Assembly (NCBI GenBank): GCA_964540815.1
Contig: CAZIOH010000141.1
Location: 1 to 10,889 of the forward strand
Source: CAZIOH01 sp964540815
GTDB lineage: Bacteria > Myxococcota_A > Polyangia > Fen-1088
Length of the DNA: 10,889 bases
Direction of reading: 5' to 3'
Part shown: positions 6,526 through 10,889 of the stretch, one piece after another
How the letters are laid out: each line of letters opens with the position of its first letter
Position numbering within the stretch: position 1 is the stretch's first letter
Made by a program: the position numbers and the translations under genes
The notes under the pieces: generated by a model
What the model saw: the letters and a program-made list of their open reading frames with translations, nothing else
Told to the model about the DNA's origin: nothing
The model's database searches: none

Positions 6526-7125
6526 TCAGGACGGCGTTCGGGCGCGGGTCGCGCGGCCGGCGGCGGTGGCCTGGGGGACCTCCACCAGGCGGCCGCGCTC
6601 GACCTCGTAGATGTATCCGTAGATGGGAATCTCGCCCGGGACGAGCGGGTGACTTCGGATGCGCTCGACGTCCGTGACCACGCTCTGCGCCTGATCCCGA
6701 ATGGTCAGCCAATCGATGAACTCGCCGTGCCGGGAGCCGGGGCCCGTGCCGGAGTCCTTCCAGGTCTTGCCGTCGTAGCTGGCGGTGACCAGGCTCGACG
6801 CGAGCAAGTCGCGGATGATGGTGTCGGTGAAAAGCTCCATCCCGCAGTTCGAATGGTGGATCACGAACCATTCTCGGGTGCCGAGCAGCTTGTAGGAGAT
6901 GATCAACGAGCGGATCGCGTCGTCGCTGGCTCGTCCGCCCGCGTTGCGGATCACGTGGGCGTCCCCCTCGCGCAGTCCGGCCAGCTTGGCCGGATCGATG
7001 CGAGCATCCATGCAGGTGAGGATCGCGAACCGCCGGGCAGGCGGCAGGGCCAGCTTGCCCTTGTCACCAAAGTCGCCCGCGTACGCTTCATTGGCCTTCA
7101 GAACTTCTTGCAGCACTTGACTCAT
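6526..7125 (-). CDS. Beta-class carbonic anhydrase (Rv1284-like); possible COS/CS2 hydrolase
   Basis: This is a 199-residue cytoplasmic zinc enzyme that by family interconverts CO2 and bicarbonate. The beta-class signature is complete: CMDARID supplies C38 and the D40/R42 dyad, and HHSNCGM supplies H91 and C94 as the remaining zinc ligands. HVIRNAGG (57-64) is also family-typical. Overall it recalls the small mycobacterial Rv1284 type rather than the long plant or E. coli Can type. The ATG at 7125 follows GAGGAGG. The frame continues upstream, but that part lies inside the MetA gene and is out of its frame. The gene starts 38 bases before the MetA stop, so it is the last gene of the metY-metA operon. 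Beta-class relatives include carbonyl sulfide hydrolase, so a sulfur role is a reasonable alternative to bicarbonate supply. Family certain, substrate not. Confidence 0.93.
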   Translation of the reverse strand: MSQVLQEVLKANEAYAGDFGDKGKLALPPARRFAILTCMDARIDPAKLAGLREGDAHVIRNAGGRASDDAIRSLIISYKLLGTREWFVIHHSNCGMELFTDTIIRDLLASSLVTASYDGKTWKDSGTGPGSRHGEFIDWLTIRDQAQSVVTDVERIRSHPLVPGEIPIYGYIYEVERGRLVEVPQATAAGRATRARTPS

Positions 7126-7987
7126 CGGCGTCCTCCTCGTTCCATGTTGGTGTGTCGGTGCGCGTCCGCTGGTCCCGCGTCCCGGCGTCGGCCAGCCGCG
7201 TGAGCCAGCGCGCGAAGAAGCCGGTGCGGTGTGAACGCCAGGTGTCGACGGGCGCGGCCAGATCGAGGTTGAGCGGAAGGCCCACGTCCGTGCGTCCGAG
7301 ACTCGCGTCCCGGCGCCACTCCTCGAGCAGCCGAGCTGGCTCGTATTCTGGATGCCCGAGGTGGGCGACGTACCGGCCGTCCGGGGTCTCGAAGATGCTG
7401 TACCCCGTGTCGTCCCCGTGGGCGAGGAGTCGAACGTCACCCGCGTCGCGGGCCCACTCGAGCGTCTCGTCGGCCAGGCCCGAGTGTCGGCTCTGGGCGC
7501 ACCAGAAGCGCTCCTCGTCGCCGGCGAGCAGTCCGCCCGCTCGCTCCAGCGCACGATTCGCGAACACCCCGAACAGCTTGTGCGGCAGCGGCCGCTTCTC
7601 GATCCCCAGCAGCTTGCCGAGCGCCATTCCCCCCCAGCACAGCCCGAGGGTGCTCGTGATCCCGCCACGCGCCTCCACCAGGATCTCCTTCAGCTCTGGC
7701 CAGTAGGTCACCGCCTCGTAGGCCAGCTCTTCGACCGGGGCCCCCGTCAGGATCAATCCGTCCAGCGGTGCTCCCGCGATGACCTGCCCGAAGGTTCGAT
7801 AGGCCCGGGCGATGTGCCGCTGATCGCTGCTGGAGTAGGTATGGCTCTCGAGGCGAATCCAGATCAGCTCCACCGCGCCGGGCCAGCGCGAGAGCGGACG
7901 GGTCAGGTACCCCTCGTAGCTCTCGGCCTTGGGCATGATGTTGATGATCCCGACGCGCAGCGGGCCGGGAGGATGCCGCGTCGCCAC
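7088..7987 (-). CDS. metA: Homoserine O-acyltransferase, MetA family (probably acetyl-specific)
   Basis: This 299-residue enzyme activates homoserine with an acyl-CoA for methionine synthesis. The MetA fold is recognisable from IINIMPKAE (14-22), LTGAPVEEL (80-88), the nucleophile C117 in TLGLCWGG, SRHS (166-169), GHPEYE with catalytic H212 and E214, and TWRSH (249-253). The residue after APV is E86; in this family Glu at this place has been linked to acetyl-CoA use and Gly (as in E. coli) to succinyl-CoA. This matches the O-acetylhomoserine enzyme encoded just upstream. It lacks the extra N-terminal segment of E. coli MetA and has a charged, disordered tail (about 268-299) that overlaps the next gene. 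The start is GTG 7987; an in-frame TGA two codons upstream excludes anything longer, and AAGGAGGTGA precedes it. It begins 29 bases after the metY stop. Confidence 0.9.
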   Translation of the reverse strand: MATRHPPGPLRVGIINIMPKAESYEGYLTRPLSRWPGAVELIWIRLESHTYSSSDQRHIARAYRTFGQVIAGAPLDGLILTGAPVEELAYEAVTYWPELKEILVEARGGITSTLGLCWGGMALGKLLGIEKRPLPHKLFGVFANRALERAGGLLAGDEERFWCAQSRHSGLADETLEWARDAGDVRLLAHGDDTGYSIFETPDGRYVAHLGHPEYEPARLLEEWRRDASLGRTDVGLPLNLDLAAPVDTWRSHRTGFFARWLTRLADAGTRDQRTRTDTPTWNEEDADESSAARSSEGQ

Positions 7988-8016
7988 GTGCTTGGTTCAC
8001 CTCCTTCGGTCGGTCG

Positions 8017-9315
8017 TCAGATCTTGTTCAGGGCCTGTTCGATGTCGGCGAGGATGTCGTCGGAGTGCTCGAGGCCCACCGACAGCCGGACGTAGTCGGG
8101 GGTCACTCCCGTGGCCCGCTGCTCCTCCGGCGAGAGCTGCTGGTGCGTGGTCGTGGCGGGGTGAATGGCCAGCGTCTTGGCGTCGCCCACGTTGGCGAGG
8201 TGCGAGATCAGCTGGAGACCATCGATGAACTTGCGCCCCGCCAAGAGGCCAGCACCGACCCCGCCCGCGAGCCCGAAGCCGACGATCGCGCCCGCTCCGC
8301 GGGGGAGATACTTCTTGGCACGCGCGTGCTCGGAGCTCGACTCGAGGCCCGGGTAGTTGGTCCAGGCCACCTTCGGATGGCGCTCGAGAAACCTGGCCAC
8401 GGTCAGCGCATTCTCGGAGTGGCGGACCAGGCGCAAGGGAAGCGTCTCGAGCCCCTGGAGGAAGAGGAACGAGTTGAAGGGCGACAGCGCCGGCCCGAGG
8501 TCGCGCAAGAGGGTCACCCGCGCCTTGATGATGTACGAGAGGTTGCCGAGCGGCTTCAGGGCCGCGATGAAGTCGAGGCCGTGGTAGCTGGGATCCGGAT
8601 CCGAGATGAGCGGGAACTTCCCGCTGCTCCAGTCGAAGCGGCCGCTGTCGACGATCACCCCACCGATCGAGGTCCCGTGGCCCCCGATGAACTTGGTGGC
8701 CGAATAGACCGCCACGTCCACCCCATGGTCGAACGGGCGGAGCAGGTAGGGCGAGACGGTGTTGTCGAGGATCAGGGGAACGCCCCGGTCGTGGGCCAGT
8801 CGCGACAGGCCATCGAGATCGGCCACGTTCAGCTTGGGATTGCCGATCGACTCGGCGTAGACCGCCTTGACCTTGGGACCGATGGCCCGCGCGATGGCCT
8901 CGAGATCGTCAGACGGCGCGAAGTGCACCTTGATCCCGAGCCGCGGGAAGGTGTAGCGGAACAGGTTGTAGGTCCCACCATACAGGTTGTCGGCCGACAC
9001 GATCTCGTCGCCCGCGCGGGCGATGTTGAGCAGCGCGAGGGTGGTGGCGGCCTGGCCGCTCGAGACCGCCAGCGCACCCACTCCACCGTCGAGCTCCGCG
9101 ATGCGCTTCTCGAAGACATCGGTGGTCGGGTTCATGAGGCGGGTGTAGATGTTCCCGAACTCCTGCAGGGAGAACAGCTTGGCCGCATGATCGGTGTCGC
9201 GAAACTGGTAGGACGTGGTCTGGTAGATCGGGACCGCCCGCGCTCCGGTCGTGGGGTCGGGGACCTGACCTCCATGCAGCGCGATGGTTTCGGGATGTCG
9301 CTTCGAACTCGGCAT
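8017..9315 (-). CDS. metY: O-acetylhomoserine sulfhydrylase (PLP-dependent)
   Basis: This is a 432-residue PLP enzyme of the Cys/Met metabolism family. It condenses O-acetylhomoserine with sulfide to give homocysteine (direct sulfhydrylation). The start SSKRHPETIALHGGQ and the segment VPIYQTTSYQFRDTDHAA, then NIYTRLMNPT, are typical of MetY. SSGQAAT (85-91) cradles the cofactor phosphate, D184 in LILDNTVSPY contacts the pyridine nitrogen, and K208 in SATKFIGGHG is the Schiff-base lysine. The length of about 430 and the inserted loop near 225-255 favour MetY over the shorter MetZ or MetB forms. The ATG at 9315 follows GGGAGGAG; the open frame upstream to 9822 crosses the divergent monooxygenase gene and is not coding. 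It is the first gene of the metY-metA-carbonic anhydrase operon, so methionine or SAM control is expected from the 281-base region upstream. Confidence 0.95.
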   Translation of the reverse strand: MPSSKRHPETIALHGGQVPDPTTGARAVPIYQTTSYQFRDTDHAAKLFSLQEFGNIYTRLMNPTTDVFEKRIAELDGGVGALAVSSGQAATTLALLNIARAGDEIVSADNLYGGTYNLFRYTFPRLGIKVHFAPSDDLEAIARAIGPKVKAVYAESIGNPKLNVADLDGLSRLAHDRGVPLILDNTVSPYLLRPFDHGVDVAVYSATKFIGGHGTSIGGVIVDSGRFDWSSGKFPLISDPDPSYHGLDFIAALKPLGNLSYIIKARVTLLRDLGPALSPFNSFLFLQGLETLPLRLVRHSENALTVARFLERHPKVAWTNYPGLESSSEHARAKKYLPRGAGAIVGFGLAGGVGAGLLAGRKFIDGLQLISHLANVGDAKTLAIHPATTTHQQLSPEEQRATGVTPDYVRLSVGLEHSDDILADIEQALNKI

Positions 9316-9424
9316 GATCTCTCCTCCCTGGAAACCGGCGGCCCCGACGGGTGAAGTCCGGCTAGATGGACACCGATCTACTTTACAAGACTTCCGAAGG
9401 CAAGAGGAATTCTGGCGGTCCCGA

Positions 9425-9474
9425 GGTGCTGACGGAGCAACAGCCCGCCAGCACCCGCTGCTGGCCCACCAGCA
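9425..9474. repeat. Mutually exclusive hairpins (attenuator-like)
   Basis: TGCTGG and its complement alternate. On the plus strand, GGTGCTG (9425-9431) pairs with CAGCACC (9449-9455), and TGCTGG (9459-9464) pairs with CCAGCA (9469-9474) around a 4-base loop. Alternatively CCAGCA (9448-9453) pairs with TGCTGG (9459-9464) around CCCGC. The middle hairpin destroys both outer ones. The same choice exists on the minus strand. This layout is typical of leader RNAs that switch between two folds, but no T-run terminator is present. Confidence 0.5.
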
Positions 9475-9481
9475 AGCTATG

Positions 9482-9553
9482 GACCACGGTTGCCCGGGGT
9501 CGGCGGGGTTGCCGGCGAAAGCCGGGGCATTCGCCTTGCAGCCGCGCATGACC
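9482..9553 (-). promoter_or_regulatory. Structured segment with SAM-riboswitch-clan-like pieces
   Basis: Read on the minus strand toward metY, GGTCATG (9553-9547) can pair with CGTGGTC (9488-9482), with three G-U pairs. Inside, GCGG/CCGC and GGCGAA/TTCGCC form a two-part stem whose internal loop carries GGCAACC, the hallmark bases of SAM-I and SAM-IV riboswitches. The stem's loop (TGCCCCGGCT) can form a 5-pair pseudoknot with CCGGG (9497-9493), as in that clan. A recognisable P3 hairpin and the GGTGCC core are missing. A competing simple hairpin, CCGGC-TTTC-GCCGG, also exists. The position upstream of metY is right for such a switch, but this remains a suggestion. Confidence 0.25.
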
Positions 9554-9596
9554 TCATTTCGATCTCGACCCTCAATCCGACCAGGAGCTGCATCGC

Positions 9597-10850
9597 ATGT
9601 CCATCCCAACCATCTCCAAGAGCCCTTCCCCCGAAGCCAAGGCCGATCCCGGGCGCCCGACCGGTGCCCCGCCGGCCGTGTTCGACAAGGTCCTGCAGGC
9701 GGCAGACCGGGTCGCGGCCGAGCTGCGCGGCACCGCCTCCAGGCGCGACCGCGCGAATGAAACCCCGCGCGCGGAGGTCGAGCTTCTGCGCCAGAACGAT
9801 CTGTTGCAGGTCCAGGAGCCACCCGCCTACGGCGGCTCGGGGCTGAACTACGCGCAGGCGTCGATCGTCACCCGGCGGATCGCGCGGGGCGACACGTCGA
9901 TCGCCCACCTCATCGGATACCACTACGCGCAGACCCGGATCGCCCACCTCTTCGGCACGGCGGAGCAGGCGGACGCTCAGTCGCGACGGAATGGCAAGGA
10001 GCGCCTCTTCTGGGGCGGGGTCCAGAACCCGCGCGGCGGCTCGGCGCTCGAGCTCAGTCCGGACAGTGATGGCCGGGGATTCCTGGTGAATGGACAGCGG
10101 ACCTTCGCCAGCGGCGCGAGCCTCGGCGATCAGCTGTCCGTGACCACCCTGTACCAGGGCCGCCTGCAGCTGGTGTCCATCCCGGGCAACCGCGCTGGCT
10201 TCACGCCCCTCCACAACTGGGACAACATCGGCCAGCGCTTGACCGACTCGGGCGGGGTGGAGTTTCGCAACGTGCGGGTCGAGCGGAGCGAGGTGCTCGG
10301 CGATCCGGCGGTCGGACACGCCTTCACGCCTTATCAGACCCTGGTGACCCCGCACTGGCAGCTGGCCTTCGTGAACTTCTACATCGGGACGGCCGAGGGT
10401 GCCCTGGACGAGGCCATCGCATGGACCCAGAAGCACGGGGTCCCCTGGGAGAGCTCGGGCGTGACCCGCGCCACCGACGATCCCTTCATCCAGCAAACGG
10501 TGGGCGAGATCGTGAGCGAGGTCCGCGCGGCCGCGTTGCTGGCCGACCGGGCCGGCCAGGCCCTGCAAGAGGCTCTCGACATCGGCCCGCGCCTGACCGG
10601 CGAGGAGCGCGCCAGGGCCGCGGTGGCCGTCTACGAGGCCAAGGTCCTCACGACCAAGGTGGCCCTCGCGGCCACCAGCCGTCTGTTCGAGATCCAGGGT
10701 GCGCGCGCCACCACCACCGAGTACGGGTTCGATCGCCACTGGCGCAACGTCCGCACCCACACGGTCCACGACCCCGTCGCCTACAAGGCCAAGGAGGTCG
10801 GCGACTTCCTCCTCAACGGCCGCGCCCCGGAGTTCTCGCTGTACAGGTAA
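9597..10850 (+). CDS. DszC-like flavin monooxygenase (acyl-CoA dehydrogenase fold)
   Basis: This 417-residue protein belongs to the acyl-CoA dehydrogenase-like FMN monooxygenases that include dibenzothiophene monooxygenase DszC and sulfur-acquisition proteins such as SfnB. These use reduced flavin from a separate reductase and O2 to oxidise organosulfur compounds. From recall, it has the same length as Rhodococcus DszC and the same C-terminal signature, GFDRHWRNVRTHTVHDPVAY. DszC pocket residues H92, Y96, S163, W205 and H391 correspond to H104, Y108, S172, W208 and H391. DszC N129 becomes V142, so the substrate may differ. The N-terminal 25 residues are polar and disordered. The ATG at 9597 has AGGAG nine bases upstream. 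It diverges from the methionine operon, consistent with sulfur scavenging. No flavin reductase is in view. True acyl-CoA dehydrogenase activity is unlikely. Family confident, substrate unknown. Confidence 0.88.
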   Translation: MSIPTISKSPSPEAKADPGRPTGAPPAVFDKVLQAADRVAAELRGTASRRDRANETPRAEVELLRQNDLLQVQEPPAYGGSGLNYAQASIVTRRIARGDTSIAHLIGYHYAQTRIAHLFGTAEQADAQSRRNGKERLFWGGVQNPRGGSALELSPDSDGRGFLVNGQRTFASGASLGDQLSVTTLYQGRLQLVSIPGNRAGFTPLHNWDNIGQRLTDSGGVEFRNVRVERSEVLGDPAVGHAFTPYQTLVTPHWQLAFVNFYIGTAEGALDEAIAWTQKHGVPWESSGVTRATDDPFIQQTVGEIVSEVRAAALLADRAGQALQEALDIGPRLTGEERARAAVAVYEAKVLTTKVALAATSRLFEIQGARATTTEYGFDRHWRNVRTHTVHDPVAYKAKEVGDFLLNGRAPEFSLYR

Positions 10851-10889
10851 CGGACGCGCCTTCGGCGCTCGCGGGGAGGGGAGGACCCC
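10851..10889 (+). other. Region after the monooxygenase stop with a short hairpin
   Basis: Six bases after the TAA, GCGCC (10856-10860) pairs with GGCGC (10864-10868) around TTC. No T-run follows, so this is at most a weak terminator. The GC-rich remainder ends in GGGGAGGGGAGGA, which could be a ribosome site for a following plus-strand gene outside the window. Confidence 0.3.

Larger units (their letters stand above)
9316..9596. promoter_or_regulatory. Divergent region between metY and the monooxygenase gene
   Basis: These 281 bases have no supported gene. The metY-proximal part holds the only A/T-rich patch (about 9358-9412). On the plus strand TTTACA (9382-9387), 17 bases from AGGAAT (9405-9410), is a possible promoter for the monooxygenase. 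On the minus strand TAAAGT (9385-9380) could be a -10 for metY, but no good -35 is seen. TAGAT (9363-9367) and ATCTA (9376-9380) form a small inverted repeat next to them. The rest is GC-rich and full of inverted repeats (9425-9474 and 9482-9553). It is unclear which of the two transcripts carries these structures. Confidence 0.6.

Noticed and set aside
7126..7668. Upstream extension of the carbonic anhydrase frame
   Set aside because: It overlaps the metA coding sequence in another frame, and the ATG at 7125 has a strong ribosome site and family-length product.
9316..9822. Upstream extension of the metY frame
   Set aside because: It crosses the divergent monooxygenase start and has no conserved domain; MetY begins naturally at 9315.
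9477..10769. 430-codon antisense frame opposite the monooxygenase
   Set aside because: It has the low-information composition of an antisense frame; the plus-strand protein has clear DszC-family motifs.
1..10889. Frequent CTCGAG/CCTCGAG words across the window
   Set aside because: They come from preferred Leu (CTC) and Glu (GAG) codons in GC-rich coding sequence, not a dispersed repeat.

Overview
The window is GC-rich throughout, with strong third-position G/C bias, closely packed genes and frequent GTG or TTG starts. It looks like chromosomal DNA of a free-living, sensory-rich, high-GC bacterium. Rokubacteria/Methylomirabilota, Myxococcota or Acidobacteriota would all fit, but nothing here fixes the taxon. 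I saw no rRNA, tRNA, CRISPR array, insertion sequence or phage gene.

Left part (1-5480, all minus strand): a signalling cassette. In transcription order it holds a REC-HDOD response regulator, a REC protein with a degenerate HD-GYP-type output domain, a soluble PAS-PAS histidine kinase, and, after an 89-base gap, a methyl-accepting chemotaxis receptor cut by the window edge. The first three genes are 3-6 bases apart, so they almost certainly form one operon. Neither regulator has a DNA-binding domain, so output is probably through protein contacts or nucleotide signalling rather than direct transcription control.

Middle (5481-6525): a 249-base divergent intergenic region contains a G-quadruplex-type run and an 18-base perfect palindrome placed in the spacer of a plausible promoter. 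A plus-strand XRE-cupin regulator resembling E. coli SutR (YdcN) follows. A strong hairpin separates it from the convergent genes to its right.

Right part (6526-10850): a sulfur-assimilation block. On the minus strand, metY (O-acetylhomoserine sulfhydrylase), a MetA-family homoserine O-acyltransferase and a beta-carbonic anhydrase form an operon. Diverging from it on the plus strand is a DszC-like flavin monooxygenase of the acyl-CoA dehydrogenase fold. The 281 bases between metY and the monooxygenase hold mutually exclusive hairpins and a segment with SAM-riboswitch-clan-like pieces.

Working model (inference): the monooxygenase, and possibly the carbonic anhydrase acting as a COS/CS2 hydrolase, release inorganic sulfur from organic or small sulfur compounds. 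MetA and MetY fix sulfide into homocysteine by direct sulfhydrylation. The SutR-like protein is the candidate local regulator.
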